From: Thermoflexales bacterium
Lineage (GTDB): Bacteria > Chloroflexota > Anaerolineae > J036 > Brachytrichaceae
NCBI GenBank assembly: GCA_025056895.1
Contig: JANWVJ010000008.1
Coordinates: 1-51,960 of the forward strand
Reading direction: 5' to 3'
Length of the DNA: 51,960 nt
The notes beneath the pieces are model-generated. The model saw nothing but the letters and a program-made list of their open reading frames with translations, ran no database searches and was not told the origin of the DNA. This document shows, in pieces, positions 19,611 to 29,447 of this stretch. The stretch's first letter is position 1; the number at the start of each line of letters is the position of its first letter. The position numbers and the translations under genes are program-made.

Positions 19611-20569
19611 GCAAGAAGAACTTGTCTCTCGATGAGACGCTACGCGCCCTGGCCGGCGAGACGCCCATTCCTTCGCGCGTGCTGAAAGTGCTCGATCGAC
19701 TGACCGATGCCGAACTAGACAGGTTGCAGGCAACCTGGCCGAAACTGAACGACGATCGGCGCGCTTATATTGCGGCCAAGTTGCGCTTGATGGCGCGCGT
19801 CGATGTGCGGCTGGACTTTGGGTCGATCTTTCGTTTTCTTTTAAGTGACGTTGAGCCACGCGTGCGGTTGGCTGCCGTAAAAGGCCTGAGCGAAGACGAA
19901 AGCATCGAATTGATTGACCTGTTCGTCATTCTGTTGCGCAGCGATCCATCTGATGCGGTGCGGGCAGCAGCGGCTACAGCCCTCGGTCAGTACATGCTGT
20001 TGGGTGTGATGGATAAGCTGAGCCGACGACGCACGGAGCAGGTCTATTCCGCGCTGATGGGCGCCTTACTCCGCTCGACCGAGACTTCGCGCGCCCGTCG
20101 GGCTGCCCTGCGTGCGTTGGCGTATGTGTCGAATGACGAAGTAGACTTGCGCATCCGCGACGCGTACGCCTCGGACTATCTGCCGCTACGCATCAGCGCC
20201 GTTTTCAGCATGGGGCGCAGCAATGATCGACGATATCAACACGTCGTGCTTCATGAATTAACCAGCGTCGCGCCGGCCATGCGTCGAGAAGCTGCCCGCG
20301 CTGCCGGCGAGTTAGAGCTGCGCGAAGCGGTGCCAACTCTCATCCAGCTCATCGACGATCCAACGCCGGAAGTGCGCCGCGCCGCCGTCCGCGCGCTCGG
20401 TCAAATCGGCGGCGAAGAGTCGAAGAAAGCCCTCGACGCAGCCGCCCGTTCGAAAGACCCTGAAATTGCCGGCGCCGCAGCTAAGGCGCTGGCCGAGCAC
20501 GAATTTCTATACGGCGACATCAAGTTCTCTATGGGGCCGTTCGACGAGTTGCTCGATCAGCGCAACTAG
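19607..20569 (+). CDS. HEAT-repeat domain protein
   Basis: Repeats such as VRRAAVRALGQIGGEESKKAL; ATGA overlap with rseP; ORF trimmed to MSKKNLS. Confidence 0.8.
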   Translation: MSKKNLSLDETLRALAGETPIPSRVLKVLDRLTDAELDRLQATWPKLNDDRRAYIAAKLRLMARVDVRLDFGSIFRFLLSDVEPRVRLAAVKGLSEDESIELIDLFVILLRSDPSDAVRAAAATALGQYMLLGVMDKLSRRRTEQVYSALMGALLRSTETSRARRAALRALAYVSNDEVDLRIRDAYASDYLPLRISAVFSMGRSNDRRYQHVVLHELTSVAPAMRREAARAAGELELREAVPTLIQLIDDPTPEVRRAAVRALGQIGGEESKKALDAAARSKDPEIAGAAAKALAEHEFLYGDIKFSMGPFDELLDQRN

Positions 20570-20702
20570 CATCGATCCTCTCATCCTACACGAGGTGAGT
20601 TGCCTCGCCGCTTGCCACGCGGGCAGAGAGACGCGCAAGCAGATCATTCATGTCTCACAGATGCCTTGCCGAGTCGGGGTGAGTTATCCTCTATGACCGT
20701 CG

Positions 20703-23700
20703 ATGCAAGCACAACCCGTGAGCCGCTATCGTCTTCTGTCTGCCGTCGGCCTGATGGTGGCTTTGTTGGCTGCCGGCGCGCTCTATGCCGTGCACAGCGC
20801 ACAGGCAACCGAGTTGCGAGGCGCGCCCGCCGGATTTCCTCTGCCGGCGCGCGGAGCCGAGTCATTGCGTCTCGGCGTCAACGCGGCCCTAGAGCAGTAT
20901 GACGACCTCACGCTGGACAAACGGCTGGCCGATTTGCGTGCGCGGGGCATCGAATCGGTGCGGCAAGTTTTCCGCTGGAGCGATCTTGAGCCGCAGCGGG
21001 GCATGTTTGATTGGCGGGCCTCCGATCGCATCCTCGCCGCCCTACAACGCCACAACATGCGTGTGCTGGTTGTTTTCTATACAACGCCGGCCTGGGCGCG
21101 CCTGCCGTCCGGTTCCGATCAGTTTCTGCCCGGCGAGACCCAACCTCCGGCCGATCCAAACGACTTTGCGCGGTTTGCCGGCGCGTTTGCCGCGCGCTAT
21201 GAAGAGCAGCCTTCTGATCGGTCGCCTATTCTGGCTTACCAAATCTGGGACGAACCCAACTTGCTGTCTGCATGGGGCGACAATTTGGCCAACCCTGAAC
21301 TGTATCTTAAGATGCTGCGTGGGGCGCGCCGCGCTATTCATGCCGTCAATCCAAATGCGTTGATCGCATTAGCTGCGCTGGCTCCAACCGTTGAGAGAGG
21401 GTTTGTCAATCCCGCAGCCCAGCTATATCTGCGTCGGCTATACGAGCTGGGCGGGCGCGACGCATTCGATATCGTCGCTGCCAAGCCCTATGGCTTTGAC
21501 TTTCCCCCTGAAGACCGCCGCGTGGACGCCGGCTTGCTGAATTTCTCGCACGTCGTGTTGCTGCGCGAGGAAATGATTGCTCATGGCGACGCCGACAAAG
21601 CCATCTGGTTTACGCAGTTTGGCTGGAATGCGCTGCCCGCCGGCTGGCAAGGCGAGCCGTCGATCTGGGGCAACACTACCGAGGCAGAACAGGCCGACTA
21701 CACCCGGCGCGCTGTGCGTCGCGTCGCGCAAGAGTGGCCCTGGGTCGGCGCGATGTTCATCGAAACACTGCAACCCCTTGCGCACCCAGAAGATGCGCGA
21801 TGGGGATTTGCTCTCATCGACCGGCACGGGCAGGCGCGGCCGGTGTACACCGCTTTCGTCGATGCCCTGCAAGAAGCGCAACTGGCTCCACGCCCACAGT
21901 GGTTTGTGACGCCGATAACCGTTGCCGGCGGCGTCTGCTACGTGCCAAACCCACTAGCCGTCTTTTCAGAGGGCTGGCGCTTCGGCGAGCTAGGGGCAGA
22001 TATTCCTCAGCGCCCGGATGCGCGCGTGGTCTTCCGCTTTAACGGTGATGCCCTGGCGCTCATCGTGCGGCGCGACAACTACCGCGCATACACCTTTGTC
22101 CAAATCGATGGCCGGCCGGCCAACTTGTTGCCGGTTGAAGAACGAGGCGCCTATCTGATCATGACCTCGCCCGACTTGCGGCCGGCCATCGATGTCATTC
22201 CAGTTGCAGAGGGGCTAGGCCCTGGCCCGCATACCGCCGAACTGACGATTGATCGCGGCTGGAACCAATGGGCGTTAATCGGCTGGAGCAGCACGTCCGC
22301 CGACCGCGCTGGACCGTTTGTGTTGGCGCAGTCGGTTGCCGTCTTGATCGGACTGGCGGCTTTGGGGATGATTGCCTGGAGTGCACCGCGCGCGGATTGG
22401 CCGACGTGGATTCGTGCCGTGATGCGCCGCCTCGCCGCGCAAGGCCGGCCGCTTACTTGGCAGGCGATTGTGAGTGGCCTCATCGTATGGGTGACGTCAT
22501 CGCTGACATGGGCGCAAGACGCAGCGCAGGCTTGGCGCACGCTCGGCGCGCCGGCCCATGTTGTCATCAGCGGTCTGGTCTCGGCAGTTGCGTTTTGGTC
22601 GCCGGTGTTTGTCATCAGCCTTGTGGCATTAGCCGTGTTGTTTGTGTTCGTGCTCGTGCGGCTGGACACAGGTTTGATGCTGTTGGCATTTTTCATCCCC
22701 TTTTACATCTTGCCTCAACGTCTGTTTGAACGTGCCTTCTCCATGGCCGAATTGCTCACCCTCATGTGCCTGGTTTCGTGGGCCGTGCGAGTGATCCCCA
22801 AGCAGATCGATCGTTGGCGTGTGGCTCGTCCTCGCCTGAACCTGCGGGCGCTCGGTGCGCTCGATTGGGGCGTTGTGGCAGTCGTCACCGTGGCCTTGGT
22901 GTCGTCTCTGCAAGCTGAATTTCGCGTAGAGGCGTTTCGCGAGTGGCGGGTTGTGATCCTTGAGCCGGCGCTGGTATACGCGATCCTGCGCACGACCCGC
23001 TTTGAAAGAGAGGTGATCTGGCGCGTGTTAGACGGCTTTGTGCTCGGTGCGCTGGCGATTGCGGGGATCGGCCTGTTCAACTACGCACAAGGCAACACAT
23101 TCTCTGCCGAATTCGGTTTTCCGCGCATTCGAAGTATCTTCGGATCGCCGAATAATGATGCACTGTATCTGGAGCGCGCGTTCGCGGTGCTGATAGCCGT
23201 TGCGCTGATTGCGCCGCGCGCCGGCACAAACTTCAATGACGGTCGATCCCTGCGGCGGGTGTTATACGGTCTGGCGGTCGTACCGATCACGCTGGCGATT
23301 GTGCTCAGCGCGTCGCGTGGGGCGCTGGCATTAGGCGTGCCGGCTGCAGTGTTGACCGTGCTGTTGGTTGCCGGCGGGCGCTGGCGGCGTATCGGCTTTG
23401 CCCTGGCCGGCATCTTTCTGATCGGGCTATTGGTGTTGGTGAGCGGCGCAGCTCAGCCGCTGGTAGCGGGCACCCGCTTCGAGCATGTGCTCGATCTGAC
23501 GCGCGGTACGGGCTTCTTCCGTGTGAACCTATGGCAAAGCGCGTTGCGCATGATCAGCGATCATATTGTGTTTGGCGTTGGGCCGGACAACTTTCTATAT
23601 GCCTATCGCGGCTTTTACATCTTGCCGGCTGCCTGGCAAGAGCCGAACTTGTCCCATCCGCATAACATCGCCTTGGACTTTGCAGCGCGCCTGGGTCTGG

Positions 23701-23945
23701 CAGGACTGGCTGCCGGGCTAATAATGATCGGCGCGGCCATTGCCAGCGCCCTTCGCCTCGTTCGCGCGGCACGCCTCAGCGCGCCTGACTTGGAGCCGGT
23801 AGCCATCGGCCTGCTTGGCTTGCTGGCAGCCATGCTGGCGCATGGCTTAGTCGATCACGCATTCTTCTTGGTCGATCTGGCTTTTGTGTTCATGCTGGCC
23901 ACGGGAGTGACTGCACAAGCCGAACGGCAATTGACCGCCCCATGA
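20703..23945 (+). CDS. Glycosidase-like TIM barrel fused to O-antigen ligase (Wzy_C) membrane domain
   Basis: N-terminus SVRQVFRWSDLEPQRGMFDW...YQIWDEPNL; C-terminus FGSPNNDALYLER...SRGALALG...FGVGPDNFLYAY...SHPHNIALDFAARLGL. Confidence 0.8.
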   Translation: MQAQPVSRYRLLSAVGLMVALLAAGALYAVHSAQATELRGAPAGFPLPARGAESLRLGVNAALEQYDDLTLDKRLADLRARGIESVRQVFRWSDLEPQRGMFDWRASDRILAALQRHNMRVLVVFYTTPAWARLPSGSDQFLPGETQPPADPNDFARFAGAFAARYEEQPSDRSPILAYQIWDEPNLLSAWGDNLANPELYLKMLRGARRAIHAVNPNALIALAALAPTVERGFVNPAAQLYLRRLYELGGRDAFDIVAAKPYGFDFPPEDRRVDAGLLNFSHVVLLREEMIAHGDADKAIWFTQFGWNALPAGWQGEPSIWGNTTEAEQADYTRRAVRRVAQEWPWVGAMFIETLQPLAHPEDARWGFALIDRHGQARPVYTAFVDALQEAQLAPRPQWFVTPITVAGGVCYVPNPLAVFSEGWRFGELGADIPQRPDARVVFRFNGDALALIVRRDNYRAYTFVQIDGRPANLLPVEERGAYLIMTSPDLRPAIDVIPVAEGLGPGPHTAELTIDRGWNQWALIGWSSTSADRAGPFVLAQSVAVLIGLAALGMIAWSAPRADWPTWIRAVMRRLAAQGRPLTWQAIVSGLIVWVTSSLTWAQDAAQAWRTLGAPAHVVISGLVSAVAFWSPVFVISLVALAVLFVFVLVRLDTGLMLLAFFIPFYILPQRLFERAFSMAELLTLMCLVSWAVRVIPKQIDRWRVARPRLNLRALGALDWGVVAVVTVALVSSLQAEFRVEAFREWRVVILEPALVYAILRTTRFEREVIWRVLDGFVLGALAIAGIGLFNYAQGNTFSAEFGFPRIRSIFGSPNNDALYLERAFAVLIAVALIAPRAGTNFNDGRSLRRVLYGLAVVPITLAIVLSASRGALALGVPAAVLTVLLVAGGRWRRIGFALAGIFLIGLLVLVSGAAQPLVAGTRFEHVLDLTRGTGFFRVNLWQSALRMISDHIVFGVGPDNFLYAYRGFYILPAAWQEPNLSHPHNIALDFAARLGLAGLAAGLIMIGAAIASALRLVRAARLSAPDLEPVAIGLLGLLAAMLAHGLVDHAFFLVDLAFVFMLATGVTAQAERQLTAP

Positions 23946-24096
23946 GCCGGCGACAGTTGCTGCCTCATTCCCCCGTGGCGATCACTGCCGGTGCGTTCTT
24001 TGGCAAGACGGGAGCACGAGCGGTGGTTCACTCCAAACCTCTGTAGGGGGTGCTCTGTTCGATGACAGCTTCGCCGGAAATTGGATCGGCGTGGAT

Positions 24097-24125
24097 TTGA
24101 TCCTCCCCTCCAACTAGGATACAAT
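24097..24125 (+). promoter_or_regulatory. Promoter for rpmF
   Basis: TTGATC-17-TACAAT. Confidence 0.55.
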
Positions 24126-24210
24126 TGCCCCTCGCTCAATTGAATTGATATCAACCTGATCCAAGCGCGCCGGTAAGGCGCGTGATTGATGTCTGAAGGA
24201 GTAGTTCAAT

Positions 24211-24408
24211 ATGGGTCCACTGCCAAAGCGTAAGTTCTCCTATGGCCGCACGCACCGCCGCCGCGCCCATCATGCCCTGACGCCGGTTCAACTGGTGGCA
24301 TGTGATAACTGCGGCGAGATGAAACCGCCCCACGTGGTGTGTCCATCGTGTGGCTACTATCGCGGCCGAGAAGTCGTGGCAATCGAAACCGGCAAAGACA
24401 AAAAGTAA
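24211..24408 (+). CDS. rpmF: 50S ribosomal protein L32
   Basis: MGPLPKRKFSYGRTHRRRAHHAL, zinc-ribbon CDNCGEMKPPHVVCPSCGYYRGREV. Confidence 0.96.
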   Translation: MGPLPKRKFSYGRTHRRRAHHALTPVQLVACDNCGEMKPPHVVCPSCGYYRGREVVAIETGKDKK

Positions 24409-24426
24409 CTCTGCGAGACGCTTGTC

Positions 24427-25329
24427 GTGAGCACAGCTTACGTCTTCCCCGGTCAAGGATCGCAGTTCGTAGGCATGGGCAGCGATCTGGCGCGTTTACG
24501 GCCGGTTGCAAGAAGTATCTTCGAACAAGCAGATGCGACGCTGGGATTTGCGCTCTCGAAGGTGTGCTTTGAGGGGCCGGAATCTGCTCTGAACGACACA
24601 CTCAATACGCAACCGGCCATTTTCACTCACAGCATGGCAGCCTTGGCGGCGGTCGAGCTATCGGGTGAAATAGAGCCTCCCGCCTTTGTCGCCGGCCATA
24701 GCCTAGGGGAATTGAGCGCGTTGTGCGCAGCCGGTGCGCTGACCCTTGAAGACGGCGTCCGTTTGACGCGCGAGCGTGGCCGGTTGATGAAGCTGGCCGG
24801 AGAACGCCAGCCCGGCAGCATGGCTGCCGTGATCGGAATAGACACCAACACCTTGCGCGAGATTTGCGCCGAGGCCAGCCGTACTCACCCCCCCGGCGTC
24901 GTAGTGGCTAATGACAATTGTCCCGGTCAGGTGGTCATCTCAGGAGACAAAGTGGCGGTCGCTGCCGCCGGCGCTGCTGCCAAAGCACAAGGCGCCAAGC
25001 GGGTTGTGCCGTTGGCTGTCAGCATCGCAGCCCACTCGCCGTTGATGTCCGGCATCAGCGATGAGTTTGCCCAGGTGGTAGCCAACACGCCATTTCGCCC
25101 AGCGCGTGTGCCGGTAGTGGCCAACATCAGCGCCCGTCCGATCACCCACCCAGATGACATTCGCGCCGAACTGTGTGCTCAGTTGACCGCGCCGGTACGC
25201 TGGACGGAGAGCGTACAGTGGATGCGTGAGCAAGGTGTGACGACCTTTGTCGAGATCGGCCCAAAGGATGTGTTGGTCAATCTCATCAAACGGATTGCTG
25301 GGGATGTCGAAACACGCGCCATCGGTTGA
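24427..25329 (+). CDS. fabD: Malonyl-CoA:ACP transacylase
   Basis: VFPGQGSQFVGMG, AGHSLGELSAL; GTG start. Confidence 0.95.
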   Translation: MSTAYVFPGQGSQFVGMGSDLARLRPVARSIFEQADATLGFALSKVCFEGPESALNDTLNTQPAIFTHSMAALAAVELSGEIEPPAFVAGHSLGELSALCAAGALTLEDGVRLTRERGRLMKLAGERQPGSMAAVIGIDTNTLREICAEASRTHPPGVVVANDNCPGQVVISGDKVAVAAAGAAAKAQGAKRVVPLAVSIAAHSPLMSGISDEFAQVVANTPFRPARVPVVANISARPITHPDDIRAELCAQLTAPVRWTESVQWMREQGVTTFVEIGPKDVLVNLIKRIAGDVETRAIG

Positions 25330-25371
25330 GTCTATTCTGAAGCTTCAGGCTTAGCGTGCAGTAACGATCGA

Positions 25372-25496
25372 CCCTCATCCTAACCCTCTTGCAAAGGGAG
25401 AGGGAAGTGCCCACACATCGGTGATGTCGCTGCCGAAAACAGCAAAAATCCGTGTAATTTCTCCCCTCCTATCGGAAGAGGGGCCAACGGTGAGGG
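25372..25496. repeat. MITE/REP-like palindromic intergenic element
   Basis: CCCTCATCCTAACCCTCTTGCAAAGGGAGAGGGA ... CTCCCCTCCTATCGGAAGAGGGGCCAACGGTGAGGG; inverted termini with internal hairpins. Confidence 0.7.
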
Positions 25497-25559
25497 CAGG
25501 TAGATAATTACAGAGAAGCCGGCCCACGTGTCAATCTGAACCAGACCTTTCAAACCACA

Positions 25560-26306
25560 ATGAATCTGACAGGCAAATCTGCAATCGTAACGGGCGCGTC
25601 GCGCGGAATTGGTCGTGCGATTGCCATCGATTTGGCTGCGCGTGGCGCTGCTGTCGTCGTCAATTACAACGCCAGCGCGGGCGCAGCCCAGGAAGTCGTT
25701 CAAACAATCGAAGCAGCCGGCGGCAAAGCGATCGCCGTGCAGGCCGATGTGAGCAAAATGGATGAAGCCATGGCTCTGGTAAAGGCTGCCACCGACGCCT
25801 GGGGCAAAGTAGACATCCTGGTAAACAACGCCGGCACGACCCGCGACACGCTGTTGATGTCGATGAAAGAGGAGGATTGGGACTTGGTCATCGACACTGA
25901 TTTGAAGAGCGTGTTCAACTGTTGTAAGGCAGTCGTGCGCCAGATGATCCGCCAGCGCAGTGGGCGCATCATCAACATCACCTCGGTGGTGGGGCTGGCC
26001 GGCCAGGCCGGCCAAACGAACTATGCCGCCGCCAAGGCCGGCGTGATTGGCTTCACCAAATCACTGGCCAAAGAGTTAGGCTCGCGCAACATCACCGTCA
26101 ATGCCGTTGCGCCGGGGTTTATTCCTACTGCTCTGACCGACGTACTGACGGCAGAACAAAAAGAAGCAGCCATTAAACTGACGCCACTGGGTCGTTTTGG
26201 TAAGCCGGAAGAAGTGGCGTGTGCGGTATCATTTCTTGCCAGCGATGAGGCTGCATTTATCACTGGCGCTGTGTTGTCGGTAGACGGCGGCCTGGTCATG
26301 CAATGA
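25560..26306 (+). CDS. fabG: 3-oxoacyl-ACP reductase
   Basis: TGASRGIGRAIA, NNAGTTRD, YAAAKAGVIGFTKSLAKELGSRNITVNAVAPGF. Confidence 0.92.
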   Translation: MNLTGKSAIVTGASRGIGRAIAIDLAARGAAVVVNYNASAGAAQEVVQTIEAAGGKAIAVQADVSKMDEAMALVKAATDAWGKVDILVNNAGTTRDTLLMSMKEEDWDLVIDTDLKSVFNCCKAVVRQMIRQRSGRIINITSVVGLAGQAGQTNYAAAKAGVIGFTKSLAKELGSRNITVNAVAPGFIPTALTDVLTAEQKEAAIKLTPLGRFGKPEEVACAVSFLASDEAAFITGAVLSVDGGLVMQ

Positions 26307-26355
26307 GCGATGAGCAACAACACAGCCTTCACTGCATAGGGCCGGTCACATTCGA

Positions 26356-26730
26356 ATGTGGAAAGTACCCATGAACGGCAAGGTGACCATTTCTCCTGAA
26401 GTTGTGTTGCAAGTGGCGCGCATCACGACGCTGGCTACGCCCGGCGTGTTGAGGCTGGTGGAAGATGAGGCGCGCCAAAGCGGTCAGGCCGCGTCAAGCA
26501 GCGTGAGCACTGCCGGACGCGCATGGAAACACTCGCTCCGTGGCATCGTTGCCTCCATCGAAAACGGCGCCGCGCATATCCGCGTCCACATTATTGCTGC
26601 CTCGAACATTTCACTTACTCAGTTGGCCCGACAAATTCAACTTAATGTTGCCAACGCCATCGCGGAGATCGTAGGCATTGAGACGGCTTCGGTCGATGTG
26701 ACGATTGAAGATGTGCAAACCGCGTCATGA
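26356..26730 (+). CDS. Asp23/Gls24 family protein
   Basis: GKVTISPEVVLQVARITTLATPGVLRL ... QIQLNVANAIAEIVGIETASVDVTIEDV. Confidence 0.85.
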   Translation: MWKVPMNGKVTISPEVVLQVARITTLATPGVLRLVEDEARQSGQAASSSVSTAGRAWKHSLRGIVASIENGAAHIRVHIIAASNISLTQLARQIQLNVANAIAEIVGIETASVDVTIEDVQTAS

Positions 26731-27254
26731 CGACGACATCCGGCAAATTGCGCTCCCGTCTCGCGCCCACAAAAGCCCGGCGCGAGGCTCGTGTTGTAGC
26801 GTTGCAAGTGCTGTATGAAGTGGATACCGCCCATCATCAGGCCGGCGAGGTGTTGCAACGCCATCTGCGCGAACGGGCCGCTGAGCGGGTCGGCGAGCAG
26901 GGTGATGAACGGGCTGCCGGCTCGCACCATTCGCTCGATGAAGTCGCGGTGCGGGACTATGCCATCCGCTTGGTAAGCGGGGTTGTGCAAGAACTGGCCG
27001 ATTTAGACTGCTTTATCGCTGAGTGCGCACCCGATTTTCCGGTGAGCAGCCTGTCGCCGATTGACCGCAACATCTTGCGTGTGGCTGTGTATGAAATGCG
27101 GGCCGGCCTTGTGCCGGCGCGAGTAGCCGTCAACGAAGCTGTGGAAATCGCCAAGCAATATGGCAGCGATACGTCGCCGCGATTCGTGAACGGCGCGCTG
27201 GGTGCAGCGATCACCAAACTTTCTCTTGCCTCTGCCGGCGAGGATACACCATGA
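26727..27254 (+). CDS. nusB: Transcription antitermination factor NusB
   Basis: ARVVALQVLYEVD, PIDRNILRVAVYEMRAGLVPARVAVNEAVEIAKQYGSDTSPRFVNGALGA. Confidence 0.95.
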   Translation: MTTTSGKLRSRLAPTKARREARVVALQVLYEVDTAHHQAGEVLQRHLRERAAERVGEQGDERAAGSHHSLDEVAVRDYAIRLVSGVVQELADLDCFIAECAPDFPVSSLSPIDRNILRVAVYEMRAGLVPARVAVNEAVEIAKQYGSDTSPRFVNGALGAAITKLSLASAGEDTP

Positions 27255-27898
27255 GCGGAACCATTCTCAACTTTGGACCGCTGGAAATTCTCATCATTGT
27301 GGTGTTGGTCTTGCTTGTATTTGGGCCAGAGCGTTTGCCCGGCCTGATGCGACAGGCCGGCCGAACTGTGCGCAAGATGCGCGATTTTTACGTGCGCTTT
27401 GCTCAAGACCTGCGCACAGAGTTAACCCCGTTTGAGGAAGAAATCCGGGTCTTGCGCGAGGTGACCGACGAGCTGCGCCGCGATTTGGCCGAAATTCGCG
27501 ATGCCGCCGATTTGCGCACCGCGATTCAGCCCATCACCATCGATGCCCGAGTGCCGACGAGCAGCCCCGCACCAAGTCCATCTACCAACACCGTCACTGC
27601 GGCGGCCCCATCTTCTTTGCCTCAAGCAGAAGCGGCAGCGTTGCCGCCCACAAACGGCGCACAGACTTCTCTCTCGCCGTTCGACGGCTCTGAATTGAAG
27701 CCGGCCTACAGCGCTCCGCAAGATGTTGCCCCCTCACAAGCGATAAGCGCATCCGCACAACCTGCCTTGTCTGCTGCGTCTGTCACGACCCTTCCATCCA
27801 AGGCGCCACCCCTGACCGAAGACAATCCCTGGGTGCAGCTCGGCCGTGCGCCGCGCGCGGATGCGCTGGACGAAGATAATCCCTGGATGCAGGTGTGA
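27251..27898 (+). CDS. Twin-arginine translocase TatA/TatB family protein
   Basis: LNFGPLEILIIVVLVLLVFGPERLPGLMRQAGRTVRKMRDF; long P/A/S-rich tail. Confidence 0.9.
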   Translation: MSGTILNFGPLEILIIVVLVLLVFGPERLPGLMRQAGRTVRKMRDFYVRFAQDLRTELTPFEEEIRVLREVTDELRRDLAEIRDAADLRTAIQPITIDARVPTSSPAPSPSTNTVTAAAPSSLPQAEAAALPPTNGAQTSLSPFDGSELKPAYSAPQDVAPSQAISASAQPALSAASVTTLPSKAPPLTEDNPWVQLGRAPRADALDEDNPWMQV

Positions 27899-28027
27899 TG
27901 CGCATACAGCCACGTATGCGCCTAACTGCCTGGCCAACAGCCGGCCATGACTCCCCATAAAGCCGATCGGGGCGCTAATCTTTACGATCGACACGCTCGG
28001 CTGTCGATTACTGCGATAATAACGAAT

Positions 28028-28810
28028 ATGGCCGAGCAAGTGAACGCAAAACCAGCCCCTGAAGAAGAGGGGATGACTTTACTGGAACACCTGAGCGAGC
28101 TACGCGAGCGGCTGTTCAAGGCAGTGATCGCGATCGTGATCGGCGCAGTGTTCGGATTGATCTTCTCCAACCAGATTCTGCATCTGCTGATTCTGCCGTA
28201 TGGCAACAAGATCGTGACGATTGCGCCGACGGAGACGCTCACAAACACCTTCGTGGTGTCTTTGACGTTTGGCGCGGCGCTGGCGATGCCCGTGGTGATC
28301 TACCAAATCTTGGCATTTGTCATGCCCGGCCTGTTGCCGAACGAGAAGAAATGGGTGTTGATCGGCGTGCCGACGGCCACCTTTCTATTTGTGCTGGGAG
28401 CGGCGTTTGCTTGGTTTATCATGCTGCCGCCGGCAATCGGCTTTCTCACCACCATCAACACCGATGTATTCGAAGTCCAACTGCGCGCTGACGATTACAT
28501 TCCATTCGTCACCGGCGTCTTGTTTTGGGTTGGCGTGGCATTTGAAATGCCGATGGTCATCTTTGTGCTGGCCAAGTTCAATGTGATCACGGCGCGCGTC
28601 CTGGCCAAGCAGTGGCGTTACGCTGTGCTGTTCATCGCCGTTCTAGCAGCATTAATCACGCCAACGCCTGACCCGATCAACATGAGCATCGTCATGGCTC
28701 CTCTGTTTGTGTTGTACGGCGTCAGCATTGTCATGGCTGCCGTCGCCCGGCGCGGAGCTGTCACGCCGGCCGTCCTCGACCCCGATGAGCCGACAAAGCA
28801 AAAGACATGA
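28028..28810 (+). CDS. tatC: Sec-independent protein translocase TatC
   Basis: MTLLEHLSELRERLFKAVIAI, FVMPGLLPNEKKWV; start trimmed to MAEQVNAK. Confidence 0.95.
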   Translation: MAEQVNAKPAPEEEGMTLLEHLSELRERLFKAVIAIVIGAVFGLIFSNQILHLLILPYGNKIVTIAPTETLTNTFVVSLTFGAALAMPVVIYQILAFVMPGLLPNEKKWVLIGVPTATFLFVLGAAFAWFIMLPPAIGFLTTINTDVFEVQLRADDYIPFVTGVLFWVGVAFEMPMVIFVLAKFNVITARVLAKQWRYAVLFIAVLAALITPTPDPINMSIVMAPLFVLYGVSIVMAAVARRGAVTPAVLDPDEPTKQKT

Positions 28811-29409
28811 TTTTGCACCTGGTCTCTCAGCAAATTTGGAGCCGATTGCCGCCCGACCGGCCCTATGCGCCTGAGTCGTTGCAGAAGGAAGGATTCATCC
28901 ACTGCACTGCCGGCGAGGACATGCTTGTGCGTGTCGCCAACGCCTTGTATCGCTCTCAAGCGGGTGAGTTTGTCGTGCTGGAGATCGACGAGACAAAAGT
29001 GACCTCTGAACTGCGTTGGGAGCCGCCGGCTCCGCGCAGCCAAGACCAGGCCGCACCCCCAGAGGCAGTCGCCGAGTTCGGCGTCCTGCCTGCTGACGCC
29101 GACCAGGTCCTGTTCCCGCACATCTACGGCCCGCTGAACCGCGATGCCATTGTCGGTGTGCGCCGCGCCCGACGCAGCGCCGATGGAGAGTTTATCGGCA
29201 TCGAACCCGCCGGCCGGGTGGTCGATGGCATCAATCTTAAGTCGCCGGCGCAATTGGCCGATGAGTTAGTCGATGCAACCGACGCTTTCTCTCAAGCGTT
29301 GGCGCGCTTCAAAGATCAAGTCGAAGCGCGCATTGAGCAAATGAACGAGGACATCAACAATCGCCTAGGACAGCGGCCGGAGGAGCGCCCGGAGTCGAAG
29401 CCCGAATAA
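28807..29409 (+). CDS. DUF952 domain protein with C-terminal extension
   Basis: ILHLVSQQIWSRL..YAPESLQKEGFIHCTAGEDML; ATGA overlap with tatC. Confidence 0.8.
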   Translation: MILHLVSQQIWSRLPPDRPYAPESLQKEGFIHCTAGEDMLVRVANALYRSQAGEFVVLEIDETKVTSELRWEPPAPRSQDQAAPPEAVAEFGVLPADADQVLFPHIYGPLNRDAIVGVRRARRSADGEFIGIEPAGRVVDGINLKSPAQLADELVDATDAFSQALARFKDQVEARIEQMNEDINNRLGQRPEERPESKPE

Positions 29410-29434
29410 ATCACTCTGCGTAAATCACTCTGCG
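29407..29434 (+). repeat. 14-bp perfect tandem duplication
   Basis: TAAATCACTCTGCG x2, first copy contains the DUF952 stop codon. Confidence 0.95.
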
Positions 29435-29447
29435 ATTGGAGCGCGCG

